Assembly: GCA_003228195.2 (NCBI GenBank)
Contig: QGNO01000004.1
Span: 1 to 64,000, forward strand
DNA length: 64,000 bases
Source of the DNA: Chloroflexota bacterium
GTDB taxonomy: Bacteria; Chloroflexota; Dehalococcoidia; Lucifugimonadales; QGNO01
Direction of reading: 5' to 3'
Shown here: one piece after another, positions 22,745 to 31,197 of the stretch
Numbering within the stretch: position 1 is the stretch's first letter
How the letters are laid out: each line of letters starts with the position of its first letter
Notes under the pieces: generated by a model
Told to the model about the DNA's origin: nothing
The model's database searches: none
Seen by the model: the letters and a program-made list of their open reading frames with translations, nothing else
Program-made: the position numbers and the translations under genes

Positions 22745-24069
22745 TATTTACCAATATCCGATAAAGCCTGAACCAAAGCCTCTATTTCCACTCTTGTATT
22801 AACTTCAGTTACACAAATTAACATTCCGTTATGTATACGGTCACTAATATCTAGTCCTCCGATAATGCCTTTTGAAGCCAAAGTCTCGTTGATCTCTGAG
22901 GGTGACCTGGGACATTCCACAACAAACTCTTGGAAAAACACCCCGTCTAACGGAAGCGAGTAACCAGGTATTTGCTGTATAAGTGAAGCGGCGTAGTGAG
23001 ATTTCTGATAACACAGTTGAGCTACTTCTTTTATCCCTTCTTTTCCAAGTATCGCACTATAGACGGTTGTCATAAGCCCTATCAGCGCAGTCGATGTGCA
23101 TATGTTAGATGTGGCCTTTTCACGACGTATGTGTTGTTCCCTTGTTTGAAGTGTCAAAACATAAGCAGTACGGATATTACTATCAACAGTTTTTCCAACT
23201 ATCCGCCCAGGTAATTGCCTTACATATTCCTTCTTACAAGTAAACAAACCCACATAAGGCCCCCCAAAACTTACAGGTACGCCGAGCGGCTGTCCTTCAG
23301 CAGTCACTATGTCGGCACCGTAACTCCCAGGCGGTCTGAACAGAACAGACGCAAACGGGTCTGTGGCAATGACGGCCAAGGCATCCAAGCTATGGGCAGT
23401 CTCAATCAAATTTTCGAGTGGCTCAATATATCCATAGAAATTTGGACTCTGTGCGACAATACATGCAGTTTCCCTTTTCAAATTCGTGGAGTTAGCCGTC
23501 ACAGGATAAATTTCGATCCCTTGTGGCAGCGTATAGGTCTTCAATACATCAATGTAATCAGGCGAGACTGTATCTAAATAAGCAACCTTATAACGTCTTT
23601 TTATTCTGCAGGCCATCAATGCACCCTCTGCGAAACTACTAGCACCGTCATACATTCCCGCATTCGCGACATCCATATCAAGAATCTGCCCCACCATCGT
23701 CTGGAATTCATAAGCGGCTTGCAAAGTGCCTTGGCTAACTTCAGGTTGGTAAGGGGTATAAGCGGTCAAGAATTCTCCCCTATTTACGATCGCTTGAACA
23801 ACCGCCGGTATGTAGTGGCGATAAGCACCTGCCCCTAAGAAAAATGGACCCTGATCAGCGTGACGATTCTCATCACCTAGCGCCTGCAATTCTCTTAAAA
23901 GGTCCATCTCTGGTAAAGCCTGCGGAATATCAAGCGAAGGCGCCGAATAACCTTGTGGAATGTCACGAAACAGTTCTTCGGCGCTAGAAACGCCTATCAC
24001 TTTCAGCATCTCCTCCCGGTCGGCAGGAGTATTCGGAATATACGGATGTTGGAATGAACCGCTCTGCAT
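22744..24069 (-). CDS. gcvPA: Glycine decarboxylase subunit 1
   Basis: A 441-residue P-protein subunit 1, which forms the heterotetramer with GcvPB. Seen: HPYIPNTPADREEMLKVIGV at the start, FLGAGAYRHYIPAVV, FLTAYTPYQPEVSQGTLQ, the DGAS segment, and GQPLGVPVSFGGPYVGLF. The split P-protein is usual in Gram-positives, archaea and Chloroflexota, while Proteobacteria have one long chain. It starts 5 bases after gcvH and overlaps gcvPB by one base, so expression is coupled. Confidence 0.95.
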   Translation of the reverse strand: MQSGSFQHPYIPNTPADREEMLKVIGVSSAEELFRDIPQGYSAPSLDIPQALPEMDLLRELQALGDENRHADQGPFFLGAGAYRHYIPAVVQAIVNRGEFLTAYTPYQPEVSQGTLQAAYEFQTMVGQILDMDVANAGMYDGASSFAEGALMACRIKRRYKVAYLDTVSPDYIDVLKTYTLPQGIEIYPVTANSTNLKRETACIVAQSPNFYGYIEPLENLIETAHSLDALAVIATDPFASVLFRPPGSYGADIVTAEGQPLGVPVSFGGPYVGLFTCKKEYVRQLPGRIVGKTVDSNIRTAYVLTLQTREQHIRREKATSNICTSTALIGLMTTVYSAILGKEGIKEVAQLCYQKSHYAASLIQQIPGYSLPLDGVFFQEFVVECPRSPSEINETLASKGIIGGLDISDRIHNGMLICVTEVNTRVEIEALVQALSDIGK

Positions 24070-24074
24070 CCGGG

Positions 24075-24467
24075 TTAGTGCTCTATTTCAGAAAGGTATA
24101 AATCATACTCTTGGGAGTTAAGTAAATTATTCAACTGCAATCCATCTACTGAAGACAACTTCACTATCCACCCAGAGTCGTAAGGATCCGAATTGACCAA
24201 CTCGGGTTTCTCTATTAGGACCCCATTGGTTTCACTGATCTCTCCAGAAATCGGACTGAAAAAATCAGATACGGCCTTAACAGACTCGATTTCTCCGAGC
24301 TTATCAAATTGATTAACCACATCCCCAACATTCGGCAAGTCAACATATACTACGTCCCCGAGCTGATCTTGAGCGTAATCAGTGATCCCAACGAAAGCGA
24401 CCCCTTGAGGCTCTGTCAGCACCCACTCATGTTCTTTTGAATATCGCCTGTCAGTTGGACTGTTCAA
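24075..24467 (-). CDS. gcvH: Glycine cleavage system H protein
   Basis: A 130-residue lipoyl carrier. Lipoate is attached to Lys64 in GEIESVKAVSDFFSP; the N-terminal RRYSKEHEWV and GITDYAQDQLGDVVYVDLP are family hallmarks. It shuttles the aminomethyl group from the P-protein to GcvT and electrons to lipoamide dehydrogenase, which is not in this window. The ATG overlaps the gcvT stop by 4 bases (ATGA), a sign of coupling. Confidence 0.96.
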   Translation of the reverse strand: MNSPTDRRYSKEHEWVLTEPQGVAFVGITDYAQDQLGDVVYVDLPNVGDVVNQFDKLGEIESVKAVSDFFSPISGEISETNGVLIEKPELVNSDPYDSGWIVKLSSVDGLQLNNLLNSQEYDLYLSEIEH

Positions 24468-25549
24468 CTCTTCCTCCGTGTGTAGAAAGGAAGCGTAGTA
24501 ACTTGCGCCTCCACCAAACGACCGCGCACTGATATATGTATTAAAGTGCCAGGGGATGCAGCCTCAATTGGAACATACCCCAACCCTATATAGCTGTCAA
24601 GTGAGGGAGAATATCCTCCGCTAGTCACTACACCAACAATAGTTTCGCCCTTTATTATGTCAAATCCATGACGTGGAACTCCCCTATCAACCATCAAGAA
24701 TCCCACCAGTTTCTTGTTTATGCCATGCTTAAGGACAGTATGAAATGAAGCTGAGGACATCGATTCTTTTTCGGTAAACACAAACCTATCCAAACCAGCT
24801 TCAAAAGGATTTACAGTTTCATCCATATCAGAACCGTGAAGTAACAATCCCGCTTCCAGTCTTAAAATATCTCTAGATCCCAAGCCACACGGAGCCGCCC
24901 CTCTTTCTACCAAGCCATACCATACCTCAGGGCAGACAGTTGATTCAGGCATTATCTCAAAACCATCTTCACCAGTATATCCAGTTCTGGCTACCAGCAT
25001 TGATTGACCAAGTATTTCTGCTCTCCTGATTTGAAAAGGCCTAAGCGCTTCGACTATCCCAGGTGCAAAATCATTCATCGCTTCATTTGCAAACGGACCC
25101 TGTAACGCAATCATTCCAATCGTCGTAGTTAGATCGTCCAATTCAACGCTGTTGAATTGCTTATCTCTAGCCGCTGTTAGTACTGCCCAAACCTTCGCCC
25201 TATTAGACGCATTGCATATCAACAAGTATTTTTCTTCGCCGAGTCGATAAAGAATACCGTCGTCTATGATACCGCCCTTATCATTACAAATTAATGTGTA
25301 TTTGGCCCTGCTAACTCGTAGGCTAGAAACGTCGGCAGTAGTTAACCAATTGAGAATTCGTATGGCATCTGAGCCAGTCAACCAAATACGACCCATGTGT
25401 GACACATCAAACAGTCCCAATTGTGACCGAACGGTACGGACCTCAGCCAGAATGCCAGCAAATTGTATCGGCATCTCCCAACCCGCAAAGTCTACTAATC
25501 TCCCTTGTAAAGCAACATGTGTCTTATACAAGGGAGTTCTATTAAGCAT
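24464..25549 (-). CDS. gcvT: Aminomethyltransferase (T protein)
   Basis: A 361-residue T protein. It takes the aminomethyl group from GcvH, passes the one-carbon unit to tetrahydrofolate and releases ammonia. Family blocks: LYKTHVALQGRLVDFAGWEM, LFDVSHMGRIWL, MIALQGPFA, ARTGYTGEDGFEI, GLGSRDILRLEAGL and VTSGGYSPSL near the C-terminus. It opens the gcv operon; CGGAGG lies about 13 bases before the ATG. I saw no glycine riboswitch in the leader. Confidence 0.95.
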   Translation of the reverse strand: MLNRTPLYKTHVALQGRLVDFAGWEMPIQFAGILAEVRTVRSQLGLFDVSHMGRIWLTGSDAIRILNWLTTADVSSLRVSRAKYTLICNDKGGIIDDGILYRLGEEKYLLICNASNRAKVWAVLTAARDKQFNSVELDDLTTTIGMIALQGPFANEAMNDFAPGIVEALRPFQIRRAEILGQSMLVARTGYTGEDGFEIMPESTVCPEVWYGLVERGAAPCGLGSRDILRLEAGLLLHGSDMDETVNPFEAGLDRFVFTEKESMSSASFHTVLKHGINKKLVGFLMVDRGVPRHGFDIIKGETIVGVVTSGGYSPSLDSYIGLGYVPIEAASPGTLIHISVRGRLVEAQVTTLPFYTRRKS

Positions 25550-25815
25550 ATAAATTACTCAAACCTCCGATCCTAATTTGTCGTTCCCATACAAATGCTT
25601 TTTACATCTCTAGTTAAAGCCATAAAAAAAGATATTATCGAGACAAACAATCTACGGCACGCTCAACAAGTTAACCATGTTAACAGTGCATCGCATTTTC
25701 TTTCAATATCACTTCATGGGTGGACTCACCAATATGTAGAGATCACAAATTCACTACATGATTCTTGTTACTGGGTTCCTAAAGAGCTAGAATTTGTTTA
25801 TGGTAGCATTGGACA

Positions 25816-26283
25816 ATGGGCAAGACATCAAATCGTGAAACTGTTTCTGCTACTAGAGAGCCAGAGGGCTTCTTCTCCGGTGCTAGAAAAGTATATGTTG
25901 CTGTTTCATTACTCGCGATCGCAGTTGGCTTTTTAGCGGTTAACGCCTTCCAGGGTGCAACTGTTTATTACTTAACCGTCGAAGAACTTCTCGCGGAAGG
26001 TAATACTAATACAGACACAATACGGGTAAGCGGAAAACTAATTCCAGCCTCCTTTGAAAGAGAAACTCAAGGTACTTTGGCACATTTCGAATTGATAGGG
26101 AATGAATCTGTACTTAAAGCAAGCTACGATGGTATTTTGCCCGAATTATTCTTTAACGAACATTCAGACATCGTCCTAGAGGGCTCAATGTCAGCAGATG
26201 GACATTTCCACAGTGAAACGATAATAGTCAAGTGTCCAACAAAATATGAAGCCTCGCCTAAAACACCAGAAATTAACTCCTGA
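25816..26283 (+). CDS. ccmE: Heme chaperone CcmE, CXXXY type
   Basis: A 155-residue periplasmic heme chaperone of cytochrome c maturation System I, with an N-terminal basic anchor and one membrane helix (about 26-46), then the OB-like beta barrel (VSGKLIPASFERE, AHFELIGNE, EGSMSADGHFHSETI). In the common type heme binds to His in the HxxxY motif. Here the motif is C140-P-T-K-Y144, the CXXXY variant known from archaea and some delta-proteobacteria. The gene stands apart from ccmABCD (29.5-31.9 kb). The 113-residue ORF overlapping its 5' end is a shadow. Confidence 0.9.
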   Translation: MGKTSNRETVSATREPEGFFSGARKVYVAVSLLAIAVGFLAVNAFQGATVYYLTVEELLAEGNTNTDTIRVSGKLIPASFERETQGTLAHFELIGNESVLKASYDGILPELFFNEHSDIVLEGSMSADGHFHSETIIVKCPTKYEASPKTPEINS

Positions 26284-26387
26284 ATGAAACAGGATGAGGC
26301 CCACAATTAGCAACTTTCAGGGTGACTAAGGATCCACTGGCGGTCGTCATTCACACGCTCGCATAATTCTCAAGGTGCCTCTATACA

Positions 26388-26416
26388 TTGACACAACACA
26401 CGTAGCTCAGTAAAAT
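26388..26416 (+). promoter_or_regulatory. Promoter of the small zinc-ribbon gene
   Basis: TTGACA (26388-26393), 17-base spacer, TAAAAT (26411-26416), about 50 bases before the GTG at 26467. Confidence 0.65.
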
Positions 26417-26466
26417 CTATTCAAGTTTCATTTGCTCCGGAGTTGGATCTTAGGGAGGGCAGTTTC

Positions 26467-26685
26467 GTGAGTGATACAATCGGCGTTTCTTTGTCTATTG
26501 GAACGGTGGAAGCCACAGATGTGATAACCGAGGAATGTGTTCATTTCTGGCTTATAGAGCCTCCTAACGGGCCTACTAGCTACGGCTCCTGTAGACAGTG
26601 CGGGGTTAGGCAAGAGTTCCGTAATTCTGTTGAGACTTCTTCTTGGAACAAAGGTGGAGACAAAGCAGAAGACTCTTGGACATAA
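26467..26685 (+). CDS. Small zinc-ribbon protein
   Basis: A 72-residue protein whose second half reads CVHFWLIEPPNGPTSYGSC, then RQCGVRQEFRNS. The CxHxW, GPTSxGxCxxCG and EFxNS pattern is a small zinc-ribbon family seen in Actinobacteria and Chloroflexota. Its role is unknown; binding nucleic acid or a protein partner is likely. GTG 26467 is chosen because GGGAGGG lies 7 bases upstream; an in-frame TTG at 26443 lies before that site. It has its own promoter. Confidence 0.72.
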   Translation: MSDTIGVSLSIGTVEATDVITEECVHFWLIEPPNGPTSYGSCRQCGVRQEFRNSVETSSWNKGGDKAEDSWT

Positions 26686-26778
26686 GTCCAATAGCTCTTA
26701 GCTAAAATCGTTATAATCCTCCAACCTGAGTTGTTATTGGATCAACGGTTAATGTCGCCTTGGTGATTTTCCCATTAT

Positions 26779-27990
26779 ATGACTGAGAAACCTGAACAGC
26801 ACACTGTATTTCGTAGAATTGCTGACAAAGGGAAAATTACCTTCGCTGAATTTATGGAATCTGCCTTGTATTCGCCTTTAGATGGATACTATTTTAATTC
26901 CGGAAGGGATTATCCACCGACTGACTACTTTACATCCCCGATGGCGCATCCCACTTTCGCAGCATTAATTGCCGTGCAATTAGAAGAAATGTGGACAACT
27001 TTGGGTAATCCAAGTCAATTCACAGTAATAGAGCAAGGTGCAGGTAGCGGTCACTTAGGAAAATATATTCGCCAATACGCCAACAATCTCGATCCCTCAT
27101 TCAACAACTCGCTTAATTACATAGAATTAGATCGATCTTTTGGAGCCTCAAGCTTAGATCTGAATGAAGTAGCACCTAACAAAATAATTGGGTGCATTAT
27201 TTCTAACGAACTTCTCGATGCTTTCCCGTTTCACCGAGTGAAGATGGAGAAAGGACAACTCCAGGAGATTTACGTTACTACCTTGAATGGTTCCATAGTG
27301 GAGGTTTTAGGCAGTCTTTCTCAAATAGCACTCCAGCTACGATTGCAAAATGACCGAGTCGATCTAAAGGAAGGACAGATTGCCGAAATATCCCTGAATT
27401 TAGACAGCTGGGTTCAAGATGTCAGCAACGTTCTTGAAAGCGGGTTCGTAATCACTATCGACTACGGCAGCCTATCAGACCAGCTGTACAACTGTAGTAA
27501 GATGAATGGCACTCTCCAGTGTTATTCACAACACACCGCAAACGCTGACCCATATCAACAAATAGGCAACCAAGATATAACCGCACACGTAGATTTTTCA
27601 GCGGTAATCTCAATAGGCAAACAATTCGGTTTGGCGTCTTATGAGATGATTAACCAACGAACTTTACTGGATAACTTAGGATTACAAGTATTTATCAAAC
27701 GTCTAAATTACGAAAACTTAAGCCAACAACAACGAGACATTAACAGATTGGCAATGCTGGCACTTACTCGGCCAGATGGGTTAGGTGACTTCAAAGTACT
27801 AATACAATCAAAAAATGTTACTAAACCGAAAATAACTGGCCTTACAGGAAATAACGTACAACTTAAAAATCGATTACTAAAATTACCACTACCATTACTG
27901 GAACAAGACCATATCAATCTGCTTGAGTCTCGGTACCCACATGCTCACAGTGATTCGAATGACTGGTGGTCGTACGACAACATCTCTTAG
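26779..27990 (+). CDS. MidA-family SAM-dependent methyltransferase
   Basis: A 403-residue protein of the MidA/NDUFAF7 family (PF02636). Seen: ITFAEFMESALYSPLDGYY (20-38), the SAM site VIEQGAGSGHLGKYI (83-97), SNELLDAFPFHRV and a late YENLSQQQRD segment. The mitochondrial relative methylates an arginine of the complex I subunit NDUFS2; bacterial members may modify a respiratory protein too, but no complex I gene is in this window. It stands alone, with a probable TATAAT at 26711-26716. Confidence 0.87.
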   Translation: MTEKPEQHTVFRRIADKGKITFAEFMESALYSPLDGYYFNSGRDYPPTDYFTSPMAHPTFAALIAVQLEEMWTTLGNPSQFTVIEQGAGSGHLGKYIRQYANNLDPSFNNSLNYIELDRSFGASSLDLNEVAPNKIIGCIISNELLDAFPFHRVKMEKGQLQEIYVTTLNGSIVEVLGSLSQIALQLRLQNDRVDLKEGQIAEISLNLDSWVQDVSNVLESGFVITIDYGSLSDQLYNCSKMNGTLQCYSQHTANADPYQQIGNQDITAHVDFSAVISIGKQFGLASYEMINQRTLLDNLGLQVFIKRLNYENLSQQQRDINRLAMLALTRPDGLGDFKVLIQSKNVTKPKITGLTGNNVQLKNRLLKLPLPLLEQDHINLLESRYPHAHSDSNDWWSYDNIS

Positions 27991-28057
27991 CTCACTAACA
28001 TTTTGGTTATTGAGGTTCAGATAAATACCACCGCCTTTTATACCAACTCTATAGTTG

Positions 28058-28086
28058 TTGACAGTGCACGAGCACAACTTTAGAAT
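28058..28086 (+). promoter_or_regulatory. Promoter of the hotdog dehydratase gene
   Basis: TTGACA (28058-28063), 17-base spacer, TAGAAT (28081-28086), 48 bases before the ATG at 28134. Confidence 0.7.
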
Positions 28087-28133
28087 CCGCAGCATCCTCC
28101 CCTATCTACCCAAAAACAAGGACAGGCGTCATT

Positions 28134-28619
28134 ATGAGCACCACCTCTTCCCAATCTTTCGAAGAAGCAGTTGCCGAGTATATCGACGAGTCAAGAGCCC
28201 AAATTGACCAAGAAATCATGGAGAATATCCCGCCATGGCCACCGGCTCCATATGAACAGGGCCCTCCTCCTTTCGAAGCAGCCCTGAGATTAGACTCTGA
28301 AATAATCAGTGCTTTCGCTAAGAACCTCGGTGATAACAACCCTCTCTACTCTGAGCCTAAGTACGGATTGAATACACGATACGGTTGCCAAATTGCCCCA
28401 GGAGTGATTGTTTCGTCTGTCAGATATCCCACAGGTCACGGGGCCCAGCGCCCCGAAGGATACCCAGTTGCAAACTTTTACTCAGGTACCGCTTTCGAAT
28501 TTTTCGATGCAATCAGAGTAGGCTCTAAGTTTCGCACCACAAAGGTTCCGAAGGAGCTCGTCGAAAAGCAAGGCTCGAAAGGCGCTCTACTTTTCCTCAT
28601 TACAGAGCTTAACTATTGA
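28134..28619 (+). CDS. Hotdog-fold dehydratase, N-terminal part (ends at in-frame TGA)
   Basis: A 161-residue ORF with a MaoC/FAS1-DH-like hotdog half: SEIISAFAKNLGDNNPLYSE holds the FAxxxGDxNPLY helix, followed by GCQIAPGVIVSS. It ends ITELNY-TGA at 28617-28619. The reading frame then stays open without a gap and in the same register through the next ORF (28683-29486), so the two are one double-hotdog gene of 450 codons cut by a single stop. Related double-hotdog proteins would be expected to carry a residue such as Trp at that point, one base away (TGG). Alone, this half lacks the second hotdog and may not be active. Confidence 0.75.
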   Translation: MSTTSSQSFEEAVAEYIDESRAQIDQEIMENIPPWPPAPYEQGPPPFEAALRLDSEIISAFAKNLGDNNPLYSEPKYGLNTRYGCQIAPGVIVSSVRYPTGHGAQRPEGYPVANFYSGTAFEFFDAIRVGSKFRTTKVPKELVEKQGSKGALLFLITELNY

Positions 28620-28682
28620 GATTATCATGGCGATCTTTTATCTAAGGTCTATTCCACACAGATTCAAATTCCGACGGCCACT

Positions 28683-29486
28683 ATGGGCGCAACACGATCC
28701 ATGGACCCTGCCCGCCTGGGAGAGCACATGTTATACGAAAGGGGAGCCCACAACTACACAACGCAAAACATTCAAGATGCCTTAGGTGGCATCAAAAAAA
28801 AGACTCGGAGAGGATCGGTGACGTTATTCTGGGAAGATGTAGAAATTGGTGACGAATTGGGTCCCCTGGTGCTTCCTCCTTGGACTTTGCAGGATCAATT
28901 AGCTTACCACTTCCTCACATACGCAGCGTCAGCGGGAGAGGAAATGCCAGGAGACGTTTATGCTTTCGAGCCGGCCTATCACAATATGCGCCGATGGCCT
29001 GGTAGAGCCCGAATACATCCAAATACTTATTGGCCGTGGACTCCGGGTAATGAACACGAGGATGCTGTCCTTTCACCATATCGAACGCAACCTTTGCCTT
29101 TCGATTTCGGGCTGCAACGCTGTCAATTTCCTCAGCAACTTCTGACAAATTGGATGGGCGATGATGGTTTCATTCGACGACAACAAGCCAGCCTGAGGAG
29201 ACCAGTCTTCTATTCTGATATCACTACATATACCGGGGAAGTGGTAAAGAAGTCTGTAGTAGTAGAAAAAGGGACTGACAAGTCAGGCGGAATTCCAGGA
29301 GAACAAGAATATTACGCCGTAGGAATACGGATTCACGGATTTAACCAGATAGGCGAAGAGCAATCTCCGGGTACTGCTACAGTTTATCTACCTTCAAGAG
29401 AGGGGGGGGCGGTAAAGCTACCAATTCCTCACCCAGAAAAGCCTCCTTACGTTCCGTTCGAAACCTTTCGAACGGACTGGTTCTAA
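28683..29486 (+). CDS. Hotdog-fold dehydratase, C-terminal part
   Basis: A 267-residue ORF in the same frame as the one before it. The MaoC-like part is visible in TLFWEDVEIGDELGPLVL-type sequence near residue 42 and the closing TVYLPSREGG. The first ATG after the TGA is 28683, with no ribosome-binding site, but the frame is open from 28620, where the peptide DYHGDLLSKVYSTQIQIP continues the upstream protein well. The C-terminus is paralogous to the gene ending at 123. The likely role is hydration or dehydration of an acyl-CoA or acyl-like substrate. A run of eight G (29402-29409) lies near the 3' end. Confidence 0.72.
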   Translation: MGATRSMDPARLGEHMLYERGAHNYTTQNIQDALGGIKKKTRRGSVTLFWEDVEIGDELGPLVLPPWTLQDQLAYHFLTYAASAGEEMPGDVYAFEPAYHNMRRWPGRARIHPNTYWPWTPGNEHEDAVLSPYRTQPLPFDFGLQRCQFPQQLLTNWMGDDGFIRRQQASLRRPVFYSDITTYTGEVVKKSVVVEKGTDKSGGIPGEQEYYAVGIRIHGFNQIGEEQSPGTATVYLPSREGGAVKLPIPHPEKPPYVPFETFRTDWF

Positions 29487-29523
29487 TCAGGCCACTTTTA
29501 CCCATTACCTAGTCACTAAAGTT

Positions 29524-29799
29524 CTATTTCGAATTCTTAGTCTTGGTGTAGCGATCGGTAAGTTCGGCGATTTCACGCTCTAAATCACGCTGACGTCTCC
29601 TGATATAAAATGCATATCCAAAAAACGCCGCCCAAGTTATAGAAAAAACGGCAAACAGGAAAGGAACATTAGAATCGCTGAGTTTGCCAGTTTCAAGACT
29701 CTCAACACCCATTGAAATCAGCCCAAACACCATTAAGCATAAGGTTAGTGAAAATAATTTCGCATACTCCCGCCCACGCCAAGGACTCCATTTCTTCAT
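29524..29799 (-). CDS. ccmD: CcmD-like heme exporter subunit
   Basis: About 91 residues: two hydrophobic helices, the second being FAVFSITWAAFFGYAFYIRR, followed by the charged coil RRQRDLEREIAELTDR, the typical CcmD tail. CcmD helps release holo-CcmE from CcmABC. The ATG at 29799 lies one base after the ccmC stop and has AAGGAAGG upstream; the longer frame from 29850 would overlap ccmC. The extra N-terminal helix makes it longer than most CcmD proteins (about 45-70 residues). Confidence 0.7.
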   Translation of the reverse strand: MKKWSPWRGREYAKLFSLTLCLMVFGLISMGVESLETGKLSDSNVPFLFAVFSITWAAFFGYAFYIRRRQRDLEREIAELTDRYTKTKNSK

Positions 29800-29800
29800 A

Positions 29801-30508
29801 TCAATAAATTCCTTCCTTATGTCGTATTGATAATATTCGATCATATGCACACGTAAGCGCTAATCTTTCTTTAACCAGGTACACGAAAAGCAAAGTAAAG
29901 GTCAAAGCTGAAAAAAGAAGGACAGTCCTCATCTGAGAATCAAGGTTGCCGGTTTCTGAAGCCGGCCCTATCACCATTTCGGGATGTACTGTTCTCCACA
30001 ATATGGTCGAATAATAAACGATAGGAACATTAACGAAGGCAACTATCCCCATAACAGCTGCATATCTAGCACCTTGCTCCCTTGAAGGAGCGTAACCCCT
30101 TAACATCAGGTAGCCGACATACATCAACCATAATATAGTTGATGTGGTTAACCTTGGGTCCCATGTCCACCAAACACCCCATACTGGCTTGGCCCATATA
30201 GCCCCTGTTACGAGCATGAGAGTAGTACAAAGTACTCCTACTTCCGCTGCAGCCTGTGCCAGACCATCCCACGGTTGAGTTTTTTTCCATAGGTACATTA
30301 CACTTCCAATAAACACTACAAAAAAAGCAAGGAAACCTATCCAGGCAAGTGGCACATGTACATACAGCACCTTCTGAACTAATCCCATTACCATCTCTGT
30401 AGGTGCCCAAAAAAAGATCAGCGCCAAATTTGTGATCATAATTGCAGCCAGAACAGAGATTAGAAATACCCTTACATCAAAACTCTTATAAGGGTTATTA
30501 GAATCCAA
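29801..30508 (-). CDS. ccmC: Heme exporter protein CcmC
   Basis: A 235-residue, six-helix membrane protein of the heme-handling family. The tryptophan-rich heme site WGVWWTWDPRLTTSTILWL (from 110) and the two histidines in LYVHVPLAW (His51) and TVHPEM are present. CcmC loads heme onto CcmE. It lies between ccmB and ccmD with very short gaps (11 and 1 bases), so ccmABCD is one unit on the minus strand. Confidence 0.94.
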   Translation of the reverse strand: MDSNNPYKSFDVRVFLISVLAAIMITNLALIFFWAPTEMVMGLVQKVLYVHVPLAWIGFLAFFVVFIGSVMYLWKKTQPWDGLAQAAAEVGVLCTTLMLVTGAIWAKPVWGVWWTWDPRLTTSTILWLMYVGYLMLRGYAPSREQGARYAAVMGIVAFVNVPIVYYSTILWRTVHPEMVIGPASETGNLDSQMRTVLLFSALTFTLLFVYLVKERLALTCAYDRILSIRHKEGIY

Positions 30509-30519
30509 CTTAAAAATCT

Positions 30520-31191
30520 TTATTCCTCCAAAACAGCCCCGAAGGTGAACGCGGCTAGAACCAAGAATATCACATCAAACGCCGCAAGCAACTGTACCCA
30601 CCGCTCAATCCCAACTGGAGACCCTTCTAAAATGGATCTTGTCCCTTCAACAGCGGCGACAATTATTGGAACGGACACTGGTAGTAATAATATTGGCAAC
30701 ATAACTTCTCTAGATCTTGTGTTAACACATATTGCAGAAAAAAGAGTGCCTACAGCTGCGAACCCTATAGTAGTCAAGATCACTATCACTGGAATACCAA
30801 CATCCAAAATCGACACATTATAAAGTACAGCGTACAAAGGAACGATAAATATCTCAGCCGAAATCATAAAAAGAAACAATCCCAAGAATTTCCCAAAATA
30901 AATCACATCACGCGTAACCGGGCACAGAAGTAGTCCGTCTAAATTACCTTTATCCTTCTCAAGTACTAATGACCGGTTAAAACCTAGAACTCCTGCAAAA
31001 GTTATGGAAACCCACAACGTGCCTGGCAATATCAATACAACGTTCTGCTTAGTTGGCACGAAAACGAAACTGAATATTACCCCCATCAATAATGCAAATA
31101 TCAAAATAGTAACGAATATATCCTTAGTCCTTAACTCAAGTATTATGTCCTTATATGCGATTTGGAGAATTGGAATCAAAAAATAGTTCAT
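30520..31191 (-). CDS. ccmB: Heme exporter membrane subunit CcmB
   Basis: A 223-residue protein with six hydrophobic helices, matching the CcmB permease. Family blocks: LELRTKDIFVTILIFAL near the start, GTLWVSITFAGVLGFNRS, LEKDKGNLDGLLLCPVTRD and LLPVSVPIIVAAVEGT. With CcmA it forms the ABC complex that frees holo-CcmE in cytochrome c maturation. It follows ccmA by 6 bases. Confidence 0.93.
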   Translation of the reverse strand: MNYFLIPILQIAYKDIILELRTKDIFVTILIFALLMGVIFSFVFVPTKQNVVLILPGTLWVSITFAGVLGFNRSLVLEKDKGNLDGLLLCPVTRDVIYFGKFLGLFLFMISAEIFIVPLYAVLYNVSILDVGIPVIVILTTIGFAAVGTLFSAICVNTRSREVMLPILLLPVSVPIIVAAVEGTRSILEGSPVGIERWVQLLAAFDVIFLVLAAFTFGAVLEE

Positions 31192-31197
31192 TATTTA

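Noticed and set aside
25550..25815. Glycine riboswitch before gcvT
   Set aside because: None of the conserved glycine aptamer blocks is visible on the minus strand.
25595..25936. 113-codon plus-strand ORF before ccmE
   Set aside because: It overlaps the first 120 bases of ccmE in another frame, has no ribosome site and no protein-like features; ccmE is clear.
28134..29486. UGA read as tryptophan or selenocysteine
   Set aside because: Other genes in the window end at TGA and use TGG for Trp; no selenocysteine element was recognised after 28619. A local mutation or error is simpler.
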